From assembly GCA_927797885.1 (NCBI GenBank), contig OV696605.1:2703157-2767156 (forward strand): a stretch of 64,000 nt of DNA, written 5' to 3'. The position numbers and the translations under genes were made by a program. Below are positions 1-8,120 of this stretch, in pieces. Every line of letters starts with the position of its first letter. Position 1 is the stretch's first letter. A model generated the notes under the pieces. It saw only the letters and a program-made list of their open reading frames with translations. It was not told the origin of the DNA and did not search any database. This DNA comes from Gloeomargaritales cyanobacterium VI4D9 (lineage in GTDB: Bacteria; Cyanobacteriota; Cyanobacteriia; Gloeomargaritales; Gloeomargaritaceae).

Positions 1-150
1 AATTGGAATGCCCAACCGGCGATAGGCGTGTCCCTCCCCCACCATCGGTAAAGCGAGTACCTGTGCGCCCAAATTTTGGCAGGCTTGGGCAATCAAACTG
101 GCATTTAAGTCCTCCCCATGCCCGTTGCTGAGAAATAAAATGGTGGTCAT
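1..150 (-). CDS. LpxB-related glycosyltransferase-like protein (N-terminal part)
   Basis: The first 50 codons of a minus-strand gene that runs off the left edge. The visible protein begins MTTILFLSNGHGEDLNASL and continues with a GEGHAYRRLGI stretch. This matches the N-terminus of the lipid-A-disaccharide synthase-related family found in cyanobacteria and plants, whose substrate is not established and which is distinct from true LpxB. The ATG at 150 is chosen because the only nearby upstream ATG lies in another frame and meets a stop after a few codons. Only the N-terminal Rossmann strand is visible, so the family call rests on this segment alone. Confidence 0.6.
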   Translation of the reverse strand, partial: MTTILFLSNGHGEDLNASLIAQACQNLGAQVLALPMVGEGHAYRRLGIPI

Positions 151-177
151 GGGTGCAACATCATCTCCCTCATTTAT

Positions 178-283
178 GGACACCTCTATTTATTCACAAC
201 GATACAAAATTATCTCGCTGGAACCCTTATATCCAGGAGAACCAGAAGGGCTACGCCCCTGCGACCCATTTTTAGAAGTGCCC
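178..283. repeat. Miniature inverted-repeat element, family A (copy 1)
   Basis: It begins GGACACCTCTATTTATTC and ends TTTAGAAGTGCCC, which form an imperfect terminal inverted repeat. The interior carries the family signature GGAGAACCA, then GCTACGCCCCTGCGACCC. Related copies lie at 4215-4339, 23471-23580 and 60939-61051. The same terminal sequence bounds the IS5-family element at 36616-38084, so this is probably a non-autonomous IS5 derivative. Confidence 0.7.
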
Positions 284-413
284 TTATACTAAAATCCATT
301 CTGGCTCAAGGAATCACCTATTCCTGTAAAATTTCACTTGATAATACTGGTGGGGTGAACCCATGTTCAAAAGCACCAAAAATTATTTTCCTAAATTTAA
401 TTAAGGTTGCGCC

Positions 414-1499
414 ATGACCTATTTTCCTCCCAAACAACCGGCATTTAATTATTTACACCATTTGGCACTCATGTATGGGGATGCCCAACAGCCCTGGACT
501 GTGGATGACTTGAGCTTCTATGTCGTCCATCAATCGGCACCGGGCATTTGGCAAGATTGGTTATTTGATTCTTTTTTGTTTTTGAATATCGCCAGTAAAA
601 ATAAACGGGACTACCGGGCAGATATTAATTTAGGTACGACGATGAGCGGGGAAGGGGATTTTTTTGCCGCCTGTTCTCCCCAACCGGCAGGGGTCGCAGA
701 GTGGGAAGAATTGCTGGACTTTTACAGCGATGCGGTGCGAACCTTAAACCAAACCATCAAACAACTCATTCCCCATATTAACACCCCCTTAACCACCCAA
801 CGGAATGCGGTGTTGATGATCCCCTACCCCCACATCACCCAGGTGGATTTCGGTCGTTCCGGCTGGAATTTTTCCACCCAAGGGCAAAATTTAGACCAGG
901 CTACCCGTGCCCGTTTAAGTGCCTGTCAATGGTTTATTGAGGAATTAAAAAAACGCTTACCCGCCTGTGAATATGTACATATTTTGGGGGTCTATTGGAT
1001 GTTTGAAACCGTATTTCGCAGTTGGGAAGTGGATGACCATTGGTTGTTAAAAGAATTACGTCCATTCATTCATCAAATGGGATATAAATTCCTCTGGATT
1101 CCCTTTTATAGTACCTATAACATTCACCTGTTAGATGATTATCAAAACTATTATTTTGACCTGGCTTTCTTGCAACCCAATTATATGTTTTATCAACGGG
1201 GGGTCAATTTAGCCCAAGCTGCCCAAGCCGCCCAAAAACGCCAAGCCGGTTTAGAAATTGAATACTACTTAGAATTAGATGAACCCATTGCCGTCCAAGG
1301 GGAACGCCACCAGCGGTTTCGAGAATATTTGGATGGGGGAGTGACCTATGGGTATATGCGAGAATCTGCCTGTGCTTATTTTTTAGGTCAAAAATCCTTA
1401 GAACGAATGGCTATTCATCCTGACCCCCAGGAATGGGAATTTTATCAAGATATTTATCACTTTATCCGGGGCACCTATATCCCCAAATCCCTACGCTAA
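414..1499 (+). CDS. DUF4855 domain-containing protein
   Basis: A 361-residue protein without an evident signal peptide. It shows the WLFDSFLFL strand near residue 49, the MIPYPH segment, an FLWIPFY motif and a C-terminal YGYMRESACAYF stretch, the layout I associate with DUF4855. The family has a TIM-barrel or glycosidase-like feel, but no activity is established to my knowledge. The gene stands alone, with a divergent LpxB-like gene and a family A repeat upstream and the DUF6464-serS cluster 27 bp downstream. The ATG at 414 follows an AAGGTTGCGCC stretch with a weak ribosome-binding site. The family call is moderate and the function unknown. Confidence 0.6.
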   Translation: MTYFPPKQPAFNYLHHLALMYGDAQQPWTVDDLSFYVVHQSAPGIWQDWLFDSFLFLNIASKNKRDYRADINLGTTMSGEGDFFAACSPQPAGVAEWEELLDFYSDAVRTLNQTIKQLIPHINTPLTTQRNAVLMIPYPHITQVDFGRSGWNFSTQGQNLDQATRARLSACQWFIEELKKRLPACEYVHILGVYWMFETVFRSWEVDDHWLLKELRPFIHQMGYKFLWIPFYSTYNIHLLDDYQNYYFDLAFLQPNYMFYQRGVNLAQAAQAAQKRQAGLEIEYYLELDEPIAVQGERHQRFREYLDGGVTYGYMRESACAYFLGQKSLERMAIHPDPQEWEFYQDIYHFIRGTYIPKSLR

Positions 1500-1526
1500 A
1501 TTAGAGACACTGATTATTCCTTGCTC

Positions 1527-1916
1527 ATGGCACCAGAGTCCGTCCCCACCGAGATTTTACTCAACCAGTCCGCCCAACCCTTGGGGGAATTTTTACTTCC
1601 TGACCGTCCCCAACCCGGCAGTCCTGTGGAGGTGAACGGGCAACTTTACACCGTCCTCGAACGGCGGCATCGCTATCACTATCGGGGCGGTCGTTATCAA
1701 CTGCACAAGATGGCACTCCTGGTACAGGTTGCCCACCCTGACCGGAATCGTTGGCAAGGGCGATGGATCATTGGAGATGGTCGTTGTCAGTATAATGCCC
1801 TATCGGAATTAGTACGATGTGCCGTGAACCCCTCGGGTCCTTGCCGAGACTGTCCGAGTTTTGCGCCCGCTTCCGGTACAATCAGGGATGGCTCAGAGGG
1901 GAAACCATCGTGCTAG
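1527..1916 (+). CDS. DUF6464 family protein
   Basis: About 129 residues if the ATG at 1527 is used; a TTG at 1521 would add two residues. The core reads [19 protein letters not shown], then an [20 protein letters not shown] strand, typical of the small DUF6464 family that I know only from cyanobacteria. The C-terminus holds a CRDC pair and may bind metal, but that is a guess. The last 7 bases overlap the start of serS, so the two genes are probably translationally coupled. No function is assigned. Confidence 0.6.
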   Translation: MAPESVPTEILLNQSAQPLGEFLLPDRPQPGSPVEVNGQLYTVLERRHRYHYRGGRYQLHKMALLVQVAHPDRNRWQGRWIIGDGRCQYNALSELVRCAVNPSGPCRDCPSFAPASGTIRDGSEGKPSC

Positions 1917-3181
1917 ACCTCAAACTCATCCGGGAACAGCCTTTACAGGTAGCCGAGCGGTTGGCGACCCGGCACGGGGAAGTTGATTTGCAACCGATTC
2001 TTGACCTGGATGAGCAGGTGCGTTCCCTGGAGAAACAACGCTCCCGTCTGCAAGCAGAAAGTAATGACATTGGCAAGCAAGTTGGTCAACTCCTGCGCTC
2101 CGGCGGTGCGGAAACCACTTTGGCAGACCTGCGGCAACGGGGGCAAGAACTGAAACAAATTTTGGCAAATCTAGAGCAACAGGAGCGAGAACTGCGGCAA
2201 AAATTAGAAGCATTATTATTACAATTGCCGAATTTGCCTGCCCCGGATGTGCCGGTGGGAAAGGATGAGAATCAGAATATTGAACGCTCTCGCTGGGGGG
2301 ATGAATATAAATCAAAAATAGACGTTTTACCCCATTGGGAAATTGCAGAAAAGCTACGCCTATTTGAAACGGAACGGGCTACTAAAATTGCCCAAAGTCG
2401 GTTTGTGACCCTGTGGGGGGCGGGGGCGGCTTTGGAACGAGCTTTAATTCAATGGATGTTACATCACCATATTCAACGGGGTTATATCGAAGTTTTGCCC
2501 CCTTTTTTAGTGAATAGCCAAGCCCTCACAGGTACGGGACAATTACCTAAATTTAGTCAGGAAAGTTTTGCCTGTCGGGACGATGATTTATGGTTAATTC
2601 CCACCGCTGAAGTACCCGTAACTAATTTATATCGGGATGAAATTTTAAGTGCGGAACAATTACCCATTTATCACTGTGCGTGGACCCCTTGTTTTCGCCG
2701 GGAAGCGGGTAGTTATGGGCGGGATACCAGGGGTTTGATTCGTTTACACCAGTTTAATAAAGTGGAATTGGTGAAAATTGTCCACCCGGAAACCTCTGCC
2801 CAAGAACATGAGCAATTGGTACGGGATGCGGCGACCCTTTTAGAAGCATTGAAACTGCCTTACCGAGTGGTTGAATTATGTACGGGGGATTTGGGATTTG
2901 GGGCACAAAAATGTTATGACCTAGAAGTTTGGTTGCCCGCCCAGAAAACCTATCGGGAAATTTCTAGTTGTTCCAATTTCGGGACTTTTCAAGCCCGTCG
3001 GGCTGGGATTCGTTATGGGGAACCGGGGAAAAAGGGTACGGAGTTTGTGCATACGCTCAATGGTTCAGCCTTGGCGGTGGGACGAACGATGGCGGCGATT
3101 TTGGAACAATATCAACAGCCCGATGGTCAAGTTTATATCCCGGAGGTATTGCAACCCTTTCTCGGTCGGGAAACCCTATGA
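1910..3181 (+). CDS. serS: Seryl-tRNA synthetase
   Basis: Charges tRNA-Ser with serine in the cytoplasm. The 423-residue product starts [11 protein letters not shown] and has the long antiparallel coiled-coil tRNA-binding arm at about residues 30-105. The class II catalytic core follows, with TGQLPKF, a motif 2 region around [15 protein letters not shown], and motif 3 as [17 protein letters not shown] choose the GTG at 1910: an upstream start at 1817 would add an unrelated N-terminus read out of frame through the DUF6464 gene. It overlaps DUF6464 by 7 bp, and its stop overlaps the next gene's start as ATGA, indicating one operon. Confidence 0.95.
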   Translation: MLDLKLIREQPLQVAERLATRHGEVDLQPILDLDEQVRSLEKQRSRLQAESNDIGKQVGQLLRSGGAETTLADLRQRGQELKQILANLEQQERELRQKLEALLLQLPNLPAPDVPVGKDENQNIERSRWGDEYKSKIDVLPHWEIAEKLRLFETERATKIAQSRFVTLWGAGAALERALIQWMLHHHIQRGYIEVLPPFLVNSQALTGTGQLPKFSQESFACRDDDLWLIPTAEVPVTNLYRDEILSAEQLPIYHCAWTPCFRREAGSYGRDTRGLIRLHQFNKVELVKIVHPETSAQEHEQLVRDAATLLEALKLPYRVVELCTGDLGFGAQKCYDLEVWLPAQKTYREISSCSNFGTFQARRAGIRYGEPGKKGTEFVHTLNGSALAVGRTMAAILEQYQQPDGQVYIPEVLQPFLGRETL

Positions 3182-4197
3182 AATTGGGAGAGTGGTTTGG
3201 CTTATTCATCCTCGTTGTTGCGCTTTATATTCTATGGGAAATTCGTTATCTTTTACTGTTAGTTTTTGCCGCAGTTTTAGTGGCAGTAGCGTTGGATGGG
3301 GTAGTTAATTTCCTACGTCGGTGGCGGATTTCCCAGGGGATGGCAATTGGATTAACCCTATTTGCTTTACTCGCAATTATCATTACCCTTGTCACCTTAA
3401 TTATTCCCCCTTTTAGTAAAGAATTTGAAGAACTCATCAAACTGCTTCCCAAGGGGTTTCAAGCGGTGGCTCGTTGGTTAGAAAAATTACAACTCCAGAT
3501 TTTTGGAGAAACCCTGTTTAATTTTGCGACCAATGGGGATTTGCTTCGCCAGTTACAAGCCTTTGCCAATCCCTTACTCAGCCGGGGAATTAATTTCTTT
3601 TTTGATACGTTAGGTGGGGTACTTTCTATTTTATTAATTTTGGTTTTGTCCATCATGTTTCTTGCTGACCCAGCCGCCTATCGTCAGGGCTTTATTCGCA
3701 TATTTCCCTCTTTTTATCGCAATCGAGCCGACACCATTCTCAAACGTTGTGAAGTGAATTTGCGGGCATGGATGCTAGGGACACTGACGGCGATGTCGGT
3801 GGTGGGGATTCTCAGTTTTATCGGTTTATCATTATTGGGAGTGCGTTTATATTTTGCCCATGCCTTGATTGCCGGATTGTTTAATTTAATCCCCAATATT
3901 GGTCCAACATTGAGTTTGATTCCCCCGACGGTGATTGCTTCTTTAGATGCCCCTTGGAAGGCGATTGCAGTGGTCATTTTATATTTCTTTATCCAACAAA
4001 CCGATGCCTATTTTGTGACCCCTTATGTCATGTCTCAACACCTGGAATTACCCCCGGCTTTAACCTTGATGGCGCAGATTTTTTTCACAACTTTTTTGGG
4101 TCTGCCCGGACTGATTTTAGCCTTACCTTTGATGGTTGTGTCCCGGGTGTGGATTGAAGAAGCCCTGATGAAAGATATATTAGACCGTTGGAGATAA
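3178..4197 (+). CDS. AI-2E/PerM family membrane protein
   Basis: A 339-residue polytopic membrane protein. Hydrophobic segments lie near residues 5-45, 60-85, 145-170 and across the C-terminal half, with the family hallmark [14 protein letters not shown] and the [11 protein letters not shown] segment near the end. Members include PerM and TqsA and export or permeate diverse substrates; the substrate here is unknown. The start ATG overlaps the serS stop codon as ATGA. A longer reading frame opens further upstream inside serS, but it lacks family similarity there. A second paralogue lies at 58771-59841. Confidence 0.85.
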   Translation: MKLGEWFGLFILVVALYILWEIRYLLLLVFAAVLVAVALDGVVNFLRRWRISQGMAIGLTLFALLAIIITLVTLIIPPFSKEFEELIKLLPKGFQAVARWLEKLQLQIFGETLFNFATNGDLLRQLQAFANPLLSRGINFFFDTLGGVLSILLILVLSIMFLADPAAYRQGFIRIFPSFYRNRADTILKRCEVNLRAWMLGTLTAMSVVGILSFIGLSLLGVRLYFAHALIAGLFNLIPNIGPTLSLIPPTVIASLDAPWKAIAVVILYFFIQQTDAYFVTPYVMSQHLELPPALTLMAQIFFTTFLGLPGLILALPLMVVSRVWIEEALMKDILDRWR

Positions 4198-4214
4198 AGG
4201 GCATATTATTTTAC

Positions 4215-4339
4215 GGCACCTCTATTTATTCATACCAGCAGAAGGTTATCTCGCTGGCAGGCAGATATTCTGGAGAACCAAGGGCGGGGTGCCCCCCTGC
4301 GACCCCTAATTTTCTAATTTTCAATTTATAGAGGTGCCC
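4215..4339. repeat. Miniature inverted-repeat element, family A (copy 2)
   Basis: The left end is GGCACCTCTATTTATTCAT and the right end ATAGAGGTGCCC, a good terminal inverted repeat. The interior has GGTTATCTCGCTGG, then ATTCTGGAGAACCA and CCCTGCGACCCC. The right end runs into the 3' end of the amidase gene and supplies its last codons and stop. Confidence 0.75.
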
Positions 4340-6036
4340 TTGAGTCTCGATTGCCGCAACCAGGCTTCAATTCCCTGGGCTAAAGTTTGGGCAAGTTGGA
4401 TTTGGGCTTGGGAGTTCATAATCCATTCAAATTCCTGGGGATGGATCATAAAACCCAATTCCAAAAGCACCGCCGGACAGACGGTGGGACGGGTCAGGGC
4501 GAGATTATTCCAAAAAATTCCGTAGCTGGGACGCTGGGATTTTTGGGTTAGGTAATGATGCAAAAATACGGCTAAATCATGGCTTTGTTGGTGATACCAA
4601 AAGGTACCAATTCCCTGGGTGCCCCAGGCATCCCCAGCGTCGGGCAAAGCGTTGTAATGAATACTTAAAGCCAGATGGGGTTCCTGGGTTTGGATCAGGC
4701 GTACCCGCTCCGCTAACCCCACATCCGCATCGGTGGTACGGGTCAGGATGACTTCTGCGCCCCGGTGCCGCAAACGCTCGGCTAATAATAGGGACATCCG
4801 CAAATTCACCTGCTTTTCCGGTGTGCCATCGGGTCCCAAAGCTCCCAAGTCTTCGTTACCCCCATGACCGGGGTCGAGCAGGATTTTGATGCCTTTGAGG
4901 GAGTTGGCGGCTAATGGCGGTGGGTGACGGAGGGCTAAAATAAGTACATTATCCTGATAATGAACCCGGTAGCCCCAAGCCTGATCCGTCCGCAAATAAA
5001 AGCTGTAGCGAATTTGCCCAGGGTGCGTTTGTTGCCAAGTAAAGGTGTGAACCGCCGCCCCGTCATCCAGGCGAATCGTATCCGTTTGGGCGGTCGTATG
5101 CCAAAGCGTCAGATGCACAACCCCCGGTTCCTGGTGAATGGCAATGGGAATCGGGGTGGTCAAGGGGAAGTGAATTTCCGTCCAGTCCCGTCCCAGCCGA
5201 CTGCGTACCCCCCGCAGGATGGCTTGGGGCGCATCGGTGGTGACGTGGGTGGTCAGGTGCCGCCGGTGCAACCAACCCCCGTACCGCAATTGTACCCACT
5301 CCCCGGTTTGGGCAATCACCTGGTCTTGGGTGCCCGCAGGCAAGGGCGTTAGGCGGGAATAATCCGTACTTGGTCCCGTACGGGCAATGCCTTCTTCAGT
5401 CAGGGTCGCCACCTCGAACCGATTGTGGTCAAGAATCCTCACCCGCCCAGGGCTACGCCAGGTTTGACTGCCGTAAATCAATTCCGGGTGTCCCCAGTCG
5501 CCCGGTTGCCCAATCCGCAGACATCCTTGGTATTTTGTATTGTTAGTAACCGGGGAGTTATCAGGTGGGTTAATCAGTACGGCATCATTACCCAGGGGGG
5601 GCATGGTGGGAATGGGGAACAGTTCGGTTTGCCATTGCCCCAAACGCAGTTTTACCCCTTCGGTAGGGGGAAGTGCCGCCTGAAAACACAGGGGTTCTCC
5701 CGGTAGAGCGGCTACATCCACTGCCGGAACCAAGGGCGTGGCTTGTCCAGGGGGCAAAGTGCGGCGGATATGCAACGTGAGGGTTTGCGTCCCCGCTTGT
5801 ATCTGCACCCGATTGTCCCCCAAAACCAACGGGATGCTGGGGGCAAAATGACCGGCTGGGGAGCGTACAATCACCTGCCCATTCACCCGCACCGGTTCCG
5901 AGGGGTTGTGCGTACCGATGAGAAAAATCTGCGGGGCGGTGGTTTGATGCCCGTCGGGGGGATAGACCACCTGGAGCGCCGCCACTGGGGTTGCCCCCAC
6001 CAGCAGGACTCCCGCCGCAAGCAACCAAGGGGTCAC
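4321..6036 (-). CDS. N-acetylmuramoyl-L-alanine amidase (AmiC type)
   Basis: A periplasmic peptidoglycan hydrolase that cleaves the amide bond between N-acetylmuramic acid and the stem peptide, probably at septa. The 571-residue protein has an N-terminal hydrophobic export signal, a central beta-rich AMIN/SH3-like region and a C-terminal Amidase_3 domain. The zinc-binding pattern shows as LDPGHGG, a downstream acidic motif, SIHYNALPD and VLLELGFM. The GTG at 6036 shares one base with the cpcG stop codon, so the pair is co-transcribed. The final residues KGTSIN and the stop are encoded by the inverted repeat of the family A element at 4215-4339, so the native C-terminus was probably slightly different. 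Confidence 0.88.
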   Translation of the reverse strand: MTPWLLAAGVLLVGATPVAALQVVYPPDGHQTTAPQIFLIGTHNPSEPVRVNGQVIVRSPAGHFAPSIPLVLGDNRVQIQAGTQTLTLHIRRTLPPGQATPLVPAVDVAALPGEPLCFQAALPPTEGVKLRLGQWQTELFPIPTMPPLGNDAVLINPPDNSPVTNNTKYQGCLRIGQPGDWGHPELIYGSQTWRSPGRVRILDHNRFEVATLTEEGIARTGPSTDYSRLTPLPAGTQDQVIAQTGEWVQLRYGGWLHRRHLTTHVTTDAPQAILRGVRSRLGRDWTEIHFPLTTPIPIAIHQEPGVVHLTLWHTTAQTDTIRLDDGAAVHTFTWQQTHPGQIRYSFYLRTDQAWGYRVHYQDNVLILALRHPPPLAANSLKGIKILLDPGHGGNEDLGALGPDGTPEKQVNLRMSLLLAERLRHRGAEVILTRTTDADVGLAERVRLIQTQEPHLALSIHYNALPDAGDAWGTQGIGTFWYHQQSHDLAVFLHHYLTQKSQRPSYGIFWNNLALTRPTVCPAVLLELGFMIHPQEFEWIMNSQAQIQLAQTLAQGIEAWLRQSRLKGTSIN

Positions 6037-6800
6037 TACCGCCGCCGGGGCACTTTCGCCAGGAAGTCCAGTTCGCTGACCGTTACCACCGGATTGGTTT
6101 GGGGGCGGGTGTCCACCGACCGGGCGAGGGCGCGGTATTGTTGGGGGTCACCGGCTTGGGGGAATAATTTAATTCGTTCCTGCGCCCGTTTTTGGTAGTA
6201 GCGAATCATGACATGGTTCCAGTCAATTTGACCGATCCCCTCCTTCGCCCGATAATCACTGCCATAGCGGGGGGTGACTAAATTGAAGGGACGGCCTTCC
6301 ATGCGGCGGCGTTGGTACGGCACGGTTTGATCCCCGAAATTTTCCATGTATTCGTCGCTGTCCACCAATTCATTGACAAAGCCATTGAACCCCTGGGTGG
6401 CGATGCGAATGGACCAGGCAATGGTTTCACTTTGATTGTAGGCTTGACGGCCTAAAATTCGTCGTAAACACACATCCACCAGCCGATAATTATTATTCGT
6501 TGCCACCACCAAACGGTAGAACGGGTCGGATTGTGCCAAACCCCGGATGAAATCCCGCACCGTGATCGCCCGATTTTTCAACTGGGATTCCAGAGTCACC
6601 TGGCGACAGGATTTGAGAATCACGTGTTCGCTAAAAATTTGTCGGTAAGCCGCCCAAATCAGCCCAGCCATCTCATCGGCAGTGCCCACATCCTCCAGGC
6701 GGTAAATTCGGGGACTATCTTCGTTCAATTCAGCCCGACCAAAGTTCCGTACCCGATGGTTTTGGGTCGTGGGTCGGTAGGTGAGCAAAGGTAAGGTCAT
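6036..6800 (-). CDS. cpcG: Phycobilisome rod-core linker polypeptide CpcG
   Basis: Attaches phycocyanin rods to the allophycocyanin core of the phycobilisome on the thylakoid surface. With the ATG at 6800 the 254-residue protein begins [17 protein letters not shown], the standard CpcG opening; a further upstream start would add five residues that the family lacks. The PBS linker domain spans about residues 15-185, with the [21 protein letters not shown] and [14 protein letters not shown] motifs. The C-terminal tail after the linker domain is comparatively short. Its stop overlaps the amidase start. It is the only antenna structural gene in the window; the lyase gene cpcT lies at 45465. Confidence 0.93.
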   Translation of the reverse strand: MTLPLLTYRPTTQNHRVRNFGRAELNEDSPRIYRLEDVGTADEMAGLIWAAYRQIFSEHVILKSCRQVTLESQLKNRAITVRDFIRGLAQSDPFYRLVVATNNNYRLVDVCLRRILGRQAYNQSETIAWSIRIATQGFNGFVNELVDSDEYMENFGDQTVPYQRRRMEGRPFNLVTPRYGSDYRAKEGIGQIDWNHVMIRYYQKRAQERIKLFPQAGDPQQYRALARSVDTRPQTNPVVTVSELDFLAKVPRRR

Positions 6801-6898
6801 GGCAACCAACTCCATCTCAGGGGTTTCCTTCAGCGTAGGCCAAGGGGTTCCCCCCAGTCCTCTAAAGTAACGTAATGTTAAGTTTTTTCTCAGTCGGG

Positions 6899-7018
6899 GG
6901 GCAACCCTACCTGATTAACGTCAGCTTGCGTGCCGTAGGCATAGCGAAACTTCCCAAAACCAAGGACGGGGGTGGTGCCCCTGCGACCCCTATTCCATTT
7001 TCATTTAGGATTGCTATA
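6899..7018. repeat. Miniature element, family C (copy 1)
   Basis: A degenerate left end (GCAACCCTACCTGATTAACG) and an intact right end, TTTAGGATTGCTATA. The interior has the signature GACGGGGGTGGTGCCCC followed by CTGCGACCCC. It lies between cpcG and the family E element. The ends fit a TA-target, IS630/Tc1-like element. Confidence 0.65.
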
Positions 7019-7039
7019 GAACTATAACGTTTACCCGTT

Positions 7040-7156
7040 TACAGTCTTTTGAGTGGTTATGGGATACAGTTGAACCCCACTTGCCGTAGGTCAATTATGG
7101 TAAGCCTTTAGGATAATCGAGGCTTTTTGTATCCTTGAATTGATAAATAGGCTGTA
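7040..7156. repeat. Miniature element, family E (copy 1)
   Basis: A 117-bp element from TACAGTCTTTTGAGTGG to AAATAGGCTGTA, ending in TA on both sides. The interior carries GGGATACAGTTGAACCC and GATAATCGAGGCTTTTTG. Nearly identical copies lie at 28110-28226 and, inverted, at 33968-34084. The TA-bounded ends suggest IS630/Tc1-type mobilisation. Confidence 0.75.
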
Positions 7157-7208
7157 CCATAACGAAACTGTCTTCCCGAGATGTTTCATCAATCACAAGC
7201 CTGTGGTT

Positions 7209-8075
7209 TTAGGTTGGTGGTGTACCCCGGCGACGAAACCGTTTCATTTGCTCCGTGAGCATATCCAGTTGCAAGTCCCCCAACCCCCTCAGCATGGCTT
7301 CCGCCGAGGCAAACCGATCCTTAGGATAGGGTTCTAAAGCCTTGTCCAACGTCTCCACCAAACTACTGGGCAAGTCGGGAAACTGATCCCGCCAGAGAAT
7401 TTTGCCACTTTGGGGGTCGGAATTGAACTCCTGGGGTTCCTTGCCGCTCAAAAGGTAAAGAGTCGTCATCGCCAAGCTGTATAAATCACTACTAAAAATT
7501 GGTCGCCCCATCCCCTGTTCCATCGGCATATATCCTAGGGAACCAATCACCATACTCGCCGCATTCGTACCATGCCCCAAGACTTCTTTCACCGCTCCAA
7601 AATCAATCAAAACCGGCTTATTATCAGCTTTGCGTAGCATGATATTCGGGGGTTTTATATCCCGGTGAATGATGCCTTTTTTATGGATATATTGCAAAAT
7701 TCCTAATACATCAATCAAAATCTGCACCACCTCCGAGGGGGGTAATACCCCTTCCCGTTGTACCTTCTGTTCTAAATTAATTCCCTCAATGAGTTCTTGC
7801 ACTAAATAAAATTTATTCTCCTCGGTGAAATAAGCGTAGAGCTTGGGAATAAAATTTGTTCCATTGCTCAAATCTTCTAAAATGGCCGCCTCCCGTTCAA
7901 ACCGGCGTTTTATTTCTTCATATACTTCGGGATTTTGGGTAGCGGGGCGCAATTGCTTGATCACACAGGGACGGCGGGAGGGGAGGAACGTATCCTCAGC
8001 CATGAACGTGATCCCAAATCCCCCTTTCCCCAAGGGAGCGGTCATCTGGTAGCGGTTGTTGAGTAATTTGCTCAT
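7209..8075 (-). CDS. Serine/threonine protein kinase
   Basis: A cytoplasmic Hanks-type kinase of 288 residues consisting almost only of the catalytic domain. Visible elements are the glycine loop GKGGFG (16-21), the ATP-anchoring lysine K40 in VIKQL, the catalytic loop HRDIKPPNIM with D139, the DFG metal-binding motif at about 158 and an APE-like MPMEQG segment. There is no transmembrane or sensor domain; the C-terminal 30 residues are basic. It sits alone, with a family E repeat just past its stop. The substrate is unknown. Confidence 0.9.
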   Translation of the reverse strand: MSKLLNNRYQMTAPLGKGGFGITFMAEDTFLPSRRPCVIKQLRPATQNPEVYEEIKRRFEREAAILEDLSNGTNFIPKLYAYFTEENKFYLVQELIEGINLEQKVQREGVLPPSEVVQILIDVLGILQYIHKKGIIHRDIKPPNIMLRKADNKPVLIDFGAVKEVLGHGTNAASMVIGSLGYMPMEQGMGRPIFSSDLYSLAMTTLYLLSGKEPQEFNSDPQSGKILWRDQFPDLPSSLVETLDKALEPYPKDRFASAEAMLRGLGDLQLDMLTEQMKRFRRRGTPPT

Positions 8076-8120
8076 GGGTCAAGCACTGGGTTCCTGATTC
8101 AGTTTAACGGGATATGCAGG

